Assembly: GCA_030737875.1 (NCBI GenBank)
Contig: CM060912.1
Span: 131,201,993 to 131,265,992 of the forward strand
Source: Allium sativum
Lineage: Eukaryota > Streptophyta > Magnoliopsida > Asparagales > Amaryllidaceae
Length of the DNA: 64,000 bases
Direction: 5' to 3'
The notes under the pieces were generated by a model that was given only the letters and a program-made list of their open reading frames with translations, made no database searches and was not told the origin of the DNA. Position 1 is the stretch's first letter. Each line of letters opens with the position of its first letter. Both the position numbers and the translations under genes were made by a program. Below, piece by piece: positions 10,729-21,862 of the stretch.

Positions 10729-12192
10729 TGTTACTACCAAAATTAACTCTGAAACCAGTTAATAGCGAAGGGGTATCGGAAGAACACAAACGCAGGAGAA
10801 CCTTACGGAAACAGAAATCCAAGTAATGGAAAGAGCTTAAAACAGTAAAGCATGATTCGAAAGCGGCATAAACCGACACTTTCCCAGAAGGAAGAAGCTT
10901 AAAGTCGAAAGAATGCCAACAAAGCTCATCCAGCAGGGTCCATCCGATAGGATCAATCCGACAGGGCCTATTCGGCTAAGAGTTCTGCAATAAAAGGCCA
11001 TCTAAGCTGGAAATTAAGAAAAAGTAGGACATGAACTTCGCGAATCGAAACCGGGAAGGACTATCGATATTAACTTGCTTAATACGGTACATCTGGAGGC
11101 AAAGACACAAAATGTATATAGAGGTCAACCGGAACCTACTTCCGAAGCATCTGCCGTCTAAAAGCCGAAAGGTCACACTGATAGGCAATAACACATCATC
11201 AGGAGCCACACAACGAAAGACCAGAAAATCCAAGAAGCACCACTTGGAGGCCGACCACAACCCTAGCGGAGATACAGGCTATCCATACTAATTTATTTAG
11301 TATGAACACCGACGGTGGTCTTGAACCGGTAGCTGTCCATGTACATCAAGAGGACTAGCTCCTCTATGTATACACGGAAAAGCCGGAAGTCTACATTTGG
11401 AAACTTACGTCCGAGAGCCTACACCCGGGAGACACTACCGGAGGTTTAAATGTTGCCCGAAAGTCATCACATCAACAAGCTCATCTCAATCTCAAAGAAG
11501 CCCCATTCGACCAGGACCCTCACTTCAGAGGTCATAACCAGCACCCCAAAGGCAGCCGAAAGCCAAACATTCAAGACCGAGGAGAAAAGCGGCCGACAAA
11601 GGCACCTGTGGGGCCAACAGCCCAACAACGAAAGGGACCCCAATTTCTCTATAAATAAGACCCCATGAGTCACATTTCGGGGGGGAATCTCTCTCATTCT
11701 AGTTCTAATACTCTTCTAAAAACAAAAGGAGGGGATCCGTTGGAGGATTTCTTTGGTCTTGTTCATGTATTCTAAATAAAGGATTAATAGTGAACGCGTA
11801 TATGCTAAAAGTGTTTTCCTTTAAGTTTATCATGTTATTTAGCAGTTATTGTTGCTACGATTTATTGTTTGCTTCCCATATATGCGTGGATTCTTGCCCA
11901 AGCATTTCCGCAAATTGGATGAAACACCTCTTTCCATATGTTTAAATCCATCCTACCAACCTAGATTTTCCTGATAAGCTTAGATCTTTCCACGAACTTG
12001 GTGTAGAATTCCTTTCTAACATCTATTGAGCCCTTTGTCAAAAGCGGCATTAAGCGATCCCTCTTCTCAAGGCCTTGACACCTAGGAGCAACAATATGAT
12101 CAAGAATCGTAAAGGCGAAGCAACCCATTTCTCTCCTCTTAGGTCAATCCCTATTGGCCTATCTCCAGTGTTGACGAAATATATCATTAACA
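10729..12192 (+). repeat. 3' LTR of element H (about 1464 bp)
   Basis: It begins TGTTACTACC after a purine tract and ends CATTAACA, giving the inverted pair TGTTA/TAACA. A strong TATA box lies at 11650-11657, and the following GGGGGGGAATCTCTCTC is a plausible transcript start region. Immediately after 12192 the sequence is that of LTR G, which shows that H ends here. The 5' LTR of H is outside the window, so the start is inferred from motifs alone. Confidence 0.6.
11650..11657 (+). promoter_or_regulatory. TATA box of LTR H
   Basis: TATAAATA in the context CTCTATAAATAAGACCCC, about 920 bp into the LTR and followed 30-40 bp later by CACATTTCGGGGGGG. This orientation sets H as a plus-strand element and its large frame as antisense. 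Confidence 0.7.
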
Positions 12193-12536
12193 GTTTGTTT
12201 TCTTTTGGATATGCACCGTAGCATTGGGTGCTCCTTTGGATGAAGATGACAACTTATCTTTTATCATTTCTTTTGAACTCTTAAACACTATCTTATGTAT
12301 GTTTATAATTGATTCCGCTGTAGAATTGTTATCTATTTGATGAAACTTGTTATGTACTAAGTAGGATCCTGTATTTTTGTAACCTTGATTTTGATGCTTA
12401 TGATTTCACTGCTATGTAATGATGTAAATTATCCTTCGATTTTATGTTTTATGCTATAATATATTATTTGCTGATGTGATTAATTGTTATATTCCAAAGA
12501 CAGGCCTTGCTACCGTGGAGCGGGGGTTTGGGTTCG
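12193..12536 (+). repeat. 5' LTR remnant of element G
   Basis: Matches the 3' end of the right LTR from CTTTTGGATATGCACC to GGTTTGGGTTCG. The right LTR continues TGTCA before its flank; here those bases are missing and the PBS follows at once, so a small deletion removed the LTR end. The upstream part of this LTR is displaced by element H. Confidence 0.85.
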
Positions 12537-12537
12537 G

Positions 12538-12549
12538 TGGTATTAGAGC
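12538..12549 (+). other. Primer-binding site of element G
   Basis: TGGTATTAGAGC differs by one base (C to T) from the standard initiator-tRNA-Met site seen in A, B and D. It directly follows the LTR remnant. Confidence 0.85.
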
Positions 12550-12794
12550 TTTGGTTAACCTTAGTTTTGAAGGATAACATATTAAATGGCTCGTCAGAGA
12601 TAGAATCAGTATTATTCTAGGATGAGTAACTAGTTAGAGATAAGATTAGTAAAATCCTAGAATGAGTACATCAGAATAGCATTAACTTGATCATTACATC
12701 ATTATTTATGCATATGCCTTTATGATTTTACTATCCTTAAAATATCTTTTCTGTTGGCCTGACTTTTTATTGCTATTCGCAGAACTAAAAGAAA

Positions 12795-14149
12795 ATGAGT
12801 GGACAAGGCAAAGGCAGAGACTGAGGAAGGGGTGATATCCTCGATGTTAATAATTAACACGACCTCGATGAAGTTGAATCAGCATCAAACAATGAGGTTG
12901 CATTGCTATAACAAGGGCTATAGCAATGGTTTGATCTTGATATTATTGCTAAGAAATATATGAATTTAGGCGGAGTGCCATTCACAGGCATCAGAATTGT
13001 AGTCAAATCTCAAGCTTGGATGAGGTTTGCGAACGGATCTTCGAAGGCCTAGAACTAGCGGATAATAAAAAGAGACTCTTAGAATCCTGGTTACTTAAAG
13101 ACAAGACCATAATCTGGTAGGAAGCAGTGATAGTGGGTAATCGGGGAATTGATATGACTTGGGAAAGGTTTAAGGAAGTCTTTGAAGAAAAGTTTTTCGG
13201 CAAAAAGAAGCTGAGCGCTTGTACAATGAGATTGCTAATCTCCACCAAGGTGACAGAACTATTCACGAGTATGTCAAAGAGTTCGATGAGCTCTCTCATT
13301 ACGGACCGGAATTAATTCAGAACCCAGCTAAGAAGAACAAGATGTTCATTGAGTGTCTTAAGAGGAGGTACCACAATAGAGTGACAACCCATATAGAACT
13401 TCCATTTGCTAAGGTTGTTGAGATGGCCTACAGATATGAGAATATCGATAAGAGCAATTCTCAAGCAGATAGGGAGAGAAGCCAGGCTAACAACAAAAGA
13501 AAGCTTCCCGACCAGAAGCCTGAGACAAGCAAGACTGAAGCAGCTAAGCCCCAGGAGAATAAGCGAGCAAAGGTTAAATGCTTTAATTGCCATCAGTTCA
13601 GACGTTGGTCTAATGAATTTCAGGCTCGCAAAAGGCCAAGAAGAAATGAATCTGGCCCTAGCCAGCAGCCCCGCAACAGTGGAGAGTGCTATAATTTCCA
13701 CAAGCCAAGACATTTTGCAAGGAATTGCCCACTGATTATGAAAGCTGAGGTAGCTCATGTTTATGATGGGGGCGAATGCGCCAGCTCCTTCTACAGGCGG
13801 AGGAAGACCAGATGTTTTGTAAGGTACACTTACAGTTAAAAATGTTCCTATAAGAATATTATTTGATACGAGAGCATCATGAAGTTTCATTTTGAGCAAT
13901 ATAGTTAAGAATTTAAAATTAAATTGAGAAATTTCGATGGATCTATTAGTGTCCACAATCAAATAGGTGGTTCACTCGATCTTTATTTATATTGCACAGT
14001 GCTTGTCTCCTATTCTTATTACCGGTTTTCTTTTAATTTGATCTTCATGAGTTTTTCTAAATTTGATATTATACTTGGGTTGAATTGGTCGACGAAATTT
14101 GAGGTTGCAGTTAAATGTGCCAAAAGAGTTGTTAAAGTTAAAACAAAAC
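12795..14149 (+). pseudogene. gag and protease start of element G, first copy
   Basis: Gag begins at the ATG at 12795 (MSGQGKGRD) but meets a TGA after nine codons. The capsid-like region follows in broken frames: WLLKDKTIIW then TAG for a conserved tryptophan near 13116, then TWERFKEVFEEKFFG, and a longer open stretch 13219-13839 with HEYVKEFDELSHYGPELI and PFAKVVEMAYRYE. Two zinc knuckles are damaged: CFNCHQFRRWSNEF lacks the GH pair and the last cysteine, and CYNFHKPRHFARNC lacks the second cysteine. The protease motif is DTRAS rather than DTGAS, followed by TGA at 13880-13882. From 13359 to 14149 this is the first copy of a duplicated segment whose second copy starts at 15020. Confidence 0.88.
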
Positions 14150-15019
14150 TTGCTTCTCCTCTTCTTCTTTAGAGTGTAAGGAAATACTAATTTTATCTGC
14201 ATTCCATCTTCTTGGTTGTTCTCCACTTTGCTGTTTATATTTAGCTTGTTCTTCGGTAAGCTTTTTTTGGAAATTTTGTGTTATTCTGATAAATTAAGAA
14301 TAAATTTTCTACCATAGTTTAATAATCCTAAAAAACTTTGAAGTTATTTGAAAGTTTTAAAACTCTTAGGAAAATCTTTTATTTTAGTGCATATATGTTG
14401 TTGAAGTTCAATTTGGCCATTTTTAATTTTCTTTCCAAGAAAATCAATTTCTTTTTTAAACAATTCTATTTTTTTAGGGCTATGTATTACACCATTTTGT
14501 AATAGGATTTGGATTACTACTAAAAGGTGTTCTTTATGTTCTGCAGCACTATTAGAAAAAACTGAAATGTCATCTATATACACAAGCGTAAAAGGTAAAT
14601 TTCCAAACATAAATTCATCCATTTTTGAAATACTTGAGGTGCATTTTTTAATCCAAAAGGCATAACTAGCCATTCAAAATGTCCTTGAGGACAAGTGAAT
14701 GCCGTTAATTCAACAGATTGTTTATCAGAAAGTTTTAATTGCCAAAATATAGATTTAGCGTCAAATTTACTATAATATTTTTCTCCTTGGATTTGCTTAG
14801 TTAAATGTTCAGCAGATGGAATAAAATACCCATCAAATTAGATATGATTATTAAGTTTTCTGTAATTTATTACCATTCTCGCTTTTCCTCTTTTGTTTAA
14901 TTCCTTTTCTTGAAGCTTTAGAAAATCCTGATAGTAAGTTTTAATTATTTCATCAACATCAATTTTATTTTATTTTCTTCTGATGTATATTTTACCATCC
15001 TAATTCTGTTTAACCAATG
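14150..15019 (-). pseudogene. Endogenous caulimovirus-like polymerase fragment
   Basis: This 870-bp stretch is unlike the surrounding retrotransposon and codes on the opposite strand. One frame (14673-14344) carries YIDD near 14571-14582, then EHKEHL, SPKKIELFK and DFLGKKI, followed by LQQHI; this order is typical of reverse transcriptases of plant pararetroviruses (Caulimoviridae), perhaps florendovirus-like or petuvirus-like. Upstream parts of the same RT domain (a YRKLN motif and a FEWLVMPFG motif) lie in other frames between about 14960 and 14640, so at least one frameshift and a stop break it. Sequence beyond the RT continues briefly towards the connection to RNase H. No movement protein, coat protein or intergenic region is seen. 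It is flanked exactly by the two copies of the duplicated gag-protease segment. Confidence 0.85.
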
Positions 15020-15805
15020 TAAGAGGAGGCACCACAATAGAGTGACAACCCATATAGAACTTCCATTTGCTAAGGTTGTTGAGATGGCCTACAGATATGA
15101 GAATATTGATAATAGCAATTCTCAAGCAGATAGGGAGAGAAGCCAAGCAAACAACAAAAGAAAGCTTCCTGACAAGAAGCCTGAGACAAGCAAGACTGAA
15201 GCAGCTAAGCCCCAGGAGAATAAGCAAGCAAAAGTTAGATGCTTTAATTGCCATCAGTTCGGACATTGGTCTAATGAATTTCAGGCTCCTAAAAGGCCAA
15301 GAAGAAATGAATCTGGCCCTAGCCAGCAGCCGCGCAACAGTGGAGAGTGCTATAATTGTCATAAGCCAAGACATTTTGCAAGGAATTGACCACTAATTAT
15401 GAAAGCTAAGATAGCTCATGTTTACGATGGGGCGAATGCGCCAGCACCTTCTATAGGTGGAGGAAGACCAGATGTCAAGGAACACTTACAGTTAAAAATG
15501 TTCCTATTAGAATATTATTTGATACCGGAGCATCATGAAGTTTCATTTTGAGCAACATAGTTAAGAATTTAAATTAAATTGAGAAATTTTGATGGATCTA
15601 TTAGTGCCCACAATCAGATAGGAGGTTCACTCGGTCTTTATTTATATTGCAGAGTGCTTGTCTCCAATTCTTATTACCTATTTTCTTTTAATTTGATCGT
15701 CATGAGTTTTTTCTGAATTTGATATTACACTTGGGTTGAATTGGTCGAGGAAATTTGAGGCTGAAGTTAAATGTGCCGAAAGAGTTGCTAAAGTTAAAAC
15801 AAAAC
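15020..15805 (+). pseudogene. Second copy of the G gag-protease segment
   Basis: A direct repeat of 13359-14149, from TAAGAGGAGG to AAAACAAAAC, with only scattered differences. This copy is better preserved: the first knuckle reads CFNCHQFGHWSNEF and the second CYNCHKPRHFARN, then a TGA instead of the last cysteine. The protease active site is FDTGAS (15518-15535) followed by TGA at 15536-15538. The same TGA occurs in the first copy, so that stop predates the duplication, while the DTR change in the first copy came later. It runs without a break into the RT region. Confidence 0.9.
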
Positions 15806-17230
15806 ATGGGAACGTTATTATTATACCATGGAAGGCTCAAGTTCAGATAGAAAAGAATTTTGGTCTGCTCTTGAAGTTTCTCCTACTTCCAAAGAAAATA
15901 TTCCCGTTGTTAGAGATTATGCAGATGTGTTTGAGGAAGTTGATAGCCTACCCCCGCTAGGAGAAATTGATTTCAGATTCGATCTTGTTTCGAATGCAAG
16001 GCCAATTGTGCATGCAATTCGAAGAATGATATTGAAAGAGAAAGAAGAATTGAGTGACCAAACTTGACAGTTGCTATGGAAAGGTCTTATCAGGCCTAGT
16101 TTCTCGAGTTGGGGAGCAGCAATAGTAATTGTTCCTAAGTCAGACGGTACTCTCAGATTGTGCGTAGATTACCGTTATCTCTATAAGCAAACATTAAAGA
16201 ACAAATATCCATTACCGCACATTGATGATTTATTAAATCGCTTGAATGGAGCTCGTGTGTTTGGAAGATGGACCTGGCTATAGGTTTCTATCAATTGCGG
16301 ATTACAGAGGAATGTGTTCCCTTGACAGCTTTCAGAGTTCAAACTTATTTTATGAATGGTTAGTAATGTCATTTGGATTATGTAACCCTCCTGCATATTT
16401 TGTTGATTTTATTAATCGAGTATTTCGCAGGGTTTTGAATAAATTTATGCTAGTTTTCATTGATGATATTTTAATCTTCTTTAAGTCAACTAGTGAGCAT
16501 GCAAAGCATTTGGAATAGGTTTTGGAAATTCTGAGGAAGAATGTATTAAAAGCCAAATTTTCTAAATGCATATTCTGGAGAGAAGAAGTGAAATTCCTTA
16601 GCCATGTAGTATCGAAGGAAGTAATTTCAGCAGATCCTGGTAAGATCACAACCATTCGAGATTGGAAGCAACCTAGCACTCCCATTGAAGTCAATAATTT
16701 TTTGGGATTGGCAGGATATTATTGGAAATTCATTAAGGATTTTTTGAAGCTATCTATTCCGTTAATGAAGCTTACCAAAATGCATGCCAGATTTAATTGG
16801 ATGACGAAATGTGAGGTTGTTTTCTAAGAGCTGAAAGAAAGGTTGACTACTACTCCAGTGTAGACTATTACAGATGGTAATCGGGATTTGACTATTTAGA
16901 CATATGCTTCTCATGAAGGAGTAGGTGGGTATTAATGCAAAGAGATCAAGTAGTTGATTATGCTAGCTGTCACTTGAAGCTACATGAGAATAGGTATGTT
17001 ACTTACGATCTAGAGCTGCTATATGTGCTATTTGCTTTGGAGACATGGAGGCATTATCTGTTGGGTGAGAAGTTAGAATTATATACAGATCATAAATCAT
17101 TGAAATATATGTTCACCCAGAAAGACTTGAATTTGAGACAGCAGCATTGGTAAGAATTTCTTGTAGCATATAATCAAGATATTTTATATACTCCACAGAA
17201 AGCCAATGTTGTAGCAGATACACTTAGTAA
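15806..17230 (+). pseudogene. Reverse transcriptase and RNase H of element G
   Basis: RT copies element RNA to DNA inside the particle. Visible blocks in order: DYADVFEEVDSLPPLGEIDF (15918-15977), the first RT block [22 protein letters not shown] (about 16110-16170; Y-L-Y for the usual E-L-N after it), [37 protein letters not shown] (about 16360-16425), and FIDD with the two aspartates at 16462-16467. The thumb follows with [17 protein letters not shown] and the FLGLAGYY motif. RNase H (about 16860-17230) has a stop in the first strand and keeps [20 protein letters not shown] and NLRQQHW. At least six in-frame stops and several shifts make it inactive. Codon context and motif order match chromoviruses. 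Confidence 0.9.
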
Positions 17231-18709
17231 AAAGAATACAATCATCGCTAAGATTATTATTATGCCTTCTTTGTTTGAAAAGATTGTTGTTCTTCAGAAA
17301 GACGATGAATTCATTCAAAAGATTATTAAGAGGATTCAGGAAGGCGAAGTCTCGAGTTTCCAAATTGATAACAAGGGGGTTTCGAGATTGTTAGGCTGAA
17401 TCTGTGTTTCAGATATTCTCAGCTTAAAAGAGAAGTGATGGATGAATGTCACAAATCCAAGCATTGTATCCATCCAAGAGTAAGTAACATGTATCATGAT
17501 CTTAAACGCACGTTCTGGTGGAAGTCGATGAAGAGAGACATTTCTATATATGTTAGAAGATGCCTAACTTGCCGATAGATCAAAAGCAATCAGAAGAAGG
17601 TCATTGGTTTATTGCAACCAATAGAGCTTCCAGAATGGAAGTGGGATCAAATTTCTACAGATTTCATTGACGGTTTGCCTAGAACCAAGAACGACAATGA
17701 TAGTATTTGGGTTATTATTGATCGTTTTACGAAGAGTTCTCATTTTATTCCCGTGAAATCGACTAGGACCGCTCAGAGTCTTTCTCAGATATATGTGAGA
17801 GAGATTATCAGATTGCATGGAATTCCCATAAGAATTGTCAGTGATTGAGATCGAATCTTTGCTGGTAAGTTCTGGGAAGCGTTCCAATCTGAGTTGAGAA
17901 AGAAGATTAATCTTAGCATTGCACATCATCCTTAGACAGACGACCAGACTAAGAGGGTGAATCATATATTGGAAGATTTGTAGTGGGCTTGCATTCTCGA
18001 TTTTGGAGGATCTTGGGAAGATCGTATGCATTTGGTTGAATTTTCATATAATAGTGGCTACCAAGCAATTTTGAAATTATCCCCATTTCAAGCATTTTAT
18101 GGTAGACCATGTAGATATCCCGCGTGTTGCATAGAGCCCGGTAATCGATTAGTATTGGGTCAAGATATGATCCAAGAAGCTTCAGATAAAGGAAAATTCA
18201 TTAAGAAGCAACTGCAAGCAGCACAGAGCCGACACAAGAGTTATGCCGATTCTAGAAGAAGAGATTTAGCATTTTCTGTCGGTGACCGCATATATTTTAG
18301 TGCTTCTCCGATGAAAGGAGTGATTCGATTCGGGAAGACAAGGAAGTTGGCACCTAGATATATTGGTCCATTCCTGATATTGGAAAGGATAGGAACTCTA
18401 GCTTATAGGGATCAGCTGCCAGATTGGTTGCCCGGAGTGCATGATATGTTTCACATTTCTCAACTTCAGAAGCACGTACATGATCCAGACTTGATTGTGG
18501 AAGAGGCATCGCAACCGATATTAGAAATTAGCCTGAGTGTAGTTGTGCGTAGAGAGCCGAGGAAGATTATTGGAAGAGAAAACAGAGTTTTAAGAAACAA
18601 GAAGGTGCATTACGTCAAATTGCAATGGAGCAGAGATCCTAAAGAATATACGTGGGTGACTAAAGATAGCATTAAACAGGCTTATCCCAACCGCAGAATA
18701 AATATCTGA
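17231..18709 (+). pseudogene. Integrase and chromodomain-like tail of element G
   Basis: All three integrase domains are present, unlike in B and D. The zinc domain shows HKSKHCIHP and CLTC (about 17450-17575). The core has DFIDGLP with the first aspartate at 17660-17662 and VSD with the second at 17843-17845. The third catalytic residue, normally glutamate in a TERVN motif, is lysine (AAG at 17951-17953), a single G-to-A change. Stops occur after CLTCR, after VSD, after HHP and after LEDL. The last open stretch (18026-18709) carries SPFQAFYGRPCRYP, a GPFLI-type GPY/F module, WLPGVHDMFHISQL and a tail ending YVKLQWSRDPKEYTWV, the aromatic pattern of a chromodomain that would bind modified histones. 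Targeting is family knowledge. Confidence 0.9.
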
Positions 18710-20772
18710 TTAGTTCTTGTGTGAAGTAAACTTATGATATGTTACGGTTTATTTCCTGCTTTACTGTTTTTTCCTTTTCGGGGACGAAAAGTTTTAATTC
18801 AGAAAGATTGTAACAACCCGCAATTTCACAAACAATTTAAAAAAATATATATAAGAAAATGCACCAGAATTTAAAAAATCAATTTTTCAATCATAGCATA
18901 GCCTTAAAAAGTGAAATTTTGCGAACGACCTCAGAACTCTCTAAGAAATTTTTTACTCAATTCGGAATAATCAATCATGGCTACATTTCAAATTTCACGC
19001 AAAACGAAGTTGGTGTGTGGTTGTGCAAGGAAAAACCATTTGTTAAGAAACTAACGACCAGTTTGCAAAGGAACGTTATTGAGATGAACTTGGAATTCAA
19101 CGGAATTTTTTTATTCAATCTGTGTCATCAAATAATGGTAGAATCCGAAGTTTCAAAATTTTTGGGGTTAGTTTGTGGGCGTGCAAGAAGAAAAGGTATG
19201 CTAAAATCGCATTTTGAAACTAGTTTATACTTGATCGAATAATAAAACGAAAGGTCAAACGAACTCGGAATTTGACGAAACTTGATTCGTTAGATTCGTA
19301 ATTACGTATATTATCGTGTGCCAAAATTTTGTAGCAAACAGGGATAGTTTGCACTCGGGCAATCGGAGTGAGAGACAAAGAAATTTGCATATAAGTCCAT
19401 TTCTTTTCTTCCTTCCTCACTGTTCTTCCTTCCTTTTCTTCCTCTTCTCTTCATTAATTGCCTCCCTCCTCCTAAACCGCCGCCGCCACACCTCCCCCTA
19501 GCCGCCGCCGCACCACCTACCCTGTCCCGCCCACGTCGGCACAGCTCCCCTCGGCCCCACAACCCACAGCGCAGCCCCATCCTCCTCGAGCTCCAAACTC
19601 TCATCTTTCCTCCTCATAGTCTTGCTACCCTCCCTACCACCTCTACACCACCTAATCTCCTCTACTGCCTCCAAAACTCTCTTTTTTCGCCGCTACAAGC
19701 CTGGGCAGCAGAAACTCCTCCTTGAACTCCTCTATTCGTGTCCATTTACGCCTCCAATTAGCTTGATTCACTCGGATCTACTAGTATTCAAGTGTGTTGG
19801 AGCGAACCTTGAGCACTTTGGACCTCCGTGAAGCCGCATAAAAGCTCGGCAAAGTCGCATTCCTCCGCGGTAAAGATTTGGTGGAGTGGAACTCTCGGTG
19901 AGAAATCTAAACTCATTTTAGAAACGGGTAGATTAGAAAATGAATTGTTTGAAATTTGATTGTTATGTTAAACAGTTAGTGTTAGTTAATATATAAAAAA
20001 ATAAGTGGTGAAACAACTTTTAGTTAGTAAAAAATATGATTTTTACAATTATATGCGATGTAGATTGGATACGTGAAATATAAAAATAAAGCCATATCGA
20101 TATCATTGAATTGTAACTTTAATGGATTTAATAAAATTAACGATTTAGGCGTTAATTGATTGTAGTTAAAAATAAAATTATCTATGAAGTAATACGATGA
20201 ACATGAAATGATAATAATAATTTATTATGCTATTAGCAGGCGATTGGCGATGTAAAAATATTATTTTTAATCCTTATGCAAGCGATTATTTAATTTTACG
20301 CTAAACTAAAATTTGCGTAGTAGTGTAGCGAATCTATTTTAACTATTAGTTGTTGATTATAAATATTTGATCTTATTTTATTGATGCTTATCACTGCTTA
20401 CATAAGTGTTAACCGACCTTTGGGTCCGGTTCCCAAAAGAATGCAAGACAAGCTCGACTCAGCATATCGCGTGATTTTACAGCCCAGAGGTGTTGCCAGT
20501 ACCAGAAGACCTGAGTCAGCCACTAGCAGAATTCCGCAACCTTCGAACGTGGCCACCATCAGTATCCGTTCACAACTGAGCCGAAGCCAAGCCGTCCCGC
20601 GGGTCCGGGCGCAGCACAAGTGGGGATCCGGGGCCCCACAATCCCGGCGGCGATTGAGTCAAAATTAGGATTCAGCCAACAACTTCTGTGAGCCTCGCCG
20701 TTGCTCCAAACATTGCCAAACAAAGGCCTCGCTGTCCACATGCACATCGAAAAGCGAACTTCACACCCCGCA

Positions 20773-20889
20773 GGTGCGAAATTTCGCACCCAGCTCCGGG
20801 TTCGAAATTTCGAACCCAGCGGGTACGAAATTTCGAACCTAGCCCCGGGTTCGAAATTTCGAACCCAGCCTCGGGTTCGAAATTTATGC
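20773..20889. repeat. TTCGAAATTTCGAA palindrome array in LTR G
   Basis: Perfect palindromes GGTGCGAAATTTCGCACC (20773-20790) and GGGTTCGAAATTTCGAACCC (20798-20817, again 20847-20866), one imperfect copy (20821-20840) and a truncated copy (20873-20889), with a period of about 25 bp. The array ends about 80 bp before the TATA box. Confidence 0.95.
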
Positions 20890-20971
20890 TAGTGCGAGTG
20901 GCGGGATTGAATTTTCTGCATGTGGTCCCTATTTCTACATACTCCCACTTAATCCTACCTACCCCCACTCC

Positions 20972-20979
20972 TATAAATA
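20972..20979 (+). promoter_or_regulatory. TATA box of LTR G
   Basis: TATAAATA in CTCCTATAAATAGCCC, just downstream of the palindrome array. A transcript would start near 21005 and could use GTAAG at about 21342 as a donor, though that site is weak. Confidence 0.75.
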
Positions 20980-21384
20980 GCCCATGGCCTCACACTTCAA
21001 AGGGGTTGGATTTTCTTCACTTGAGACCTTCCTAGATCTTCATGAGCCTCCTTAATGGTATCTCCTATTTAAGGAAGAAGGAGAATCAAATATTCTTTTT
21101 CCCAAATACCTAGCATATGACAATAATAAAAGTGAATGTAATGAGCATGGCTCTACCTTGTAATTCTTGAGTGATTAATAAAAGTTCAACATCCTTCCAA
21201 AGTGGACGTAGACCTAATCCGTGGCCGAACTACTATAAATTCTCGTGTCATTTACCTCTTTCTCTTACCTAGTCTTGCGACTAAATTAACTATTCCTAGT
21301 AATAGAAATCTTTGGTATTTACGACATTTTTTGCCATCAACAGTAAGCTCACTGATATTTTGCACATTGTATAATTCACTAAAA

Positions 21385-21862
21385 ATGTGATTTTTAATTA
21401 TTGTTAGAAGCATTGTGTGTATTTATGACACTTGCATTTCATACTTCGTGGATGGACACTTTGTGGCGCCTTAATTGACATTGGATGATTTACTTATTAT
21501 GACTACTGTGCGTGACTTGGATGCGTATAATGGTATTTTAGATGAATTGAACGTACGCCATAAGATAATGACACGTAATGGATTACATTGCATAGCATAA
21601 CATAGCATACCCATATAAGCATGTTGCTACTTGATGCTCATATAATGTGATTTTTAATTATTGTTAGAAGCATTATGTGTATTTGTGACACTCGCATTTC
21701 ACACTGCATGGACGGACACTTTGTGGCGCCTTAATTGACATTGGATGATTTAATTATTTATGACTACTGTGCGTGACTTGGATGCGTATAATGGTATTTT
21801 GGATGAATTGAACGTATGCCATAAGATAATGACAGTGAATGGACTACATTGCATAGCATAAC
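21385..21862 (+). repeat. 260-bp direct duplication in LTR G
   Basis: ATGTGATTTTTAATTATTG starts at 21385 and again at 21645, and both copies run through TTTGTGGCGCC, GGATGATTTA and CATTGCATAGCATAACAT. The copies are nearly identical, so the duplication is recent relative to the element. Confidence 0.9.

Larger units (their letters stand above)
5249..12192 (+). mobile_element. Element H: Tat-lineage-like Ty3/gypsy element, 3' part
   Basis: Only the 3' part is visible because element A is inserted at 5243. It consists of a tandem-repeat-rich stretch (5249-6480), an antisense reading frame region (6484-9896), a short untranslated tail, a purine-rich tract (10718-10727) and an LTR (10729-12192). 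Tat-lineage elements (Ogre/Retand relatives) are known for extra frames, sometimes antisense, between pol and the 3' LTR, and for tandem repeats in that zone; the layout here fits. H ends inside the 5' LTR of element G, whose sequence resumes at 12193. The gag-pol part of H would lie left of element A, outside the window. Confidence 0.65.

Noticed and set aside
18859..19242. A 127-codon plus-strand frame at the start of LTR G
   Set aside because: It begins about 50 bp after the LTR terminus, upstream of the TATA box, has no recognisable domain, and is not matched in the related LTR C.
19390..19830. Pyrimidine-rich stretch with short frames considered as the start of a host gene
   Set aside because: It lies within LTR G, with no downstream exon or family pattern; more likely LTR sequence upstream of the TATA box.
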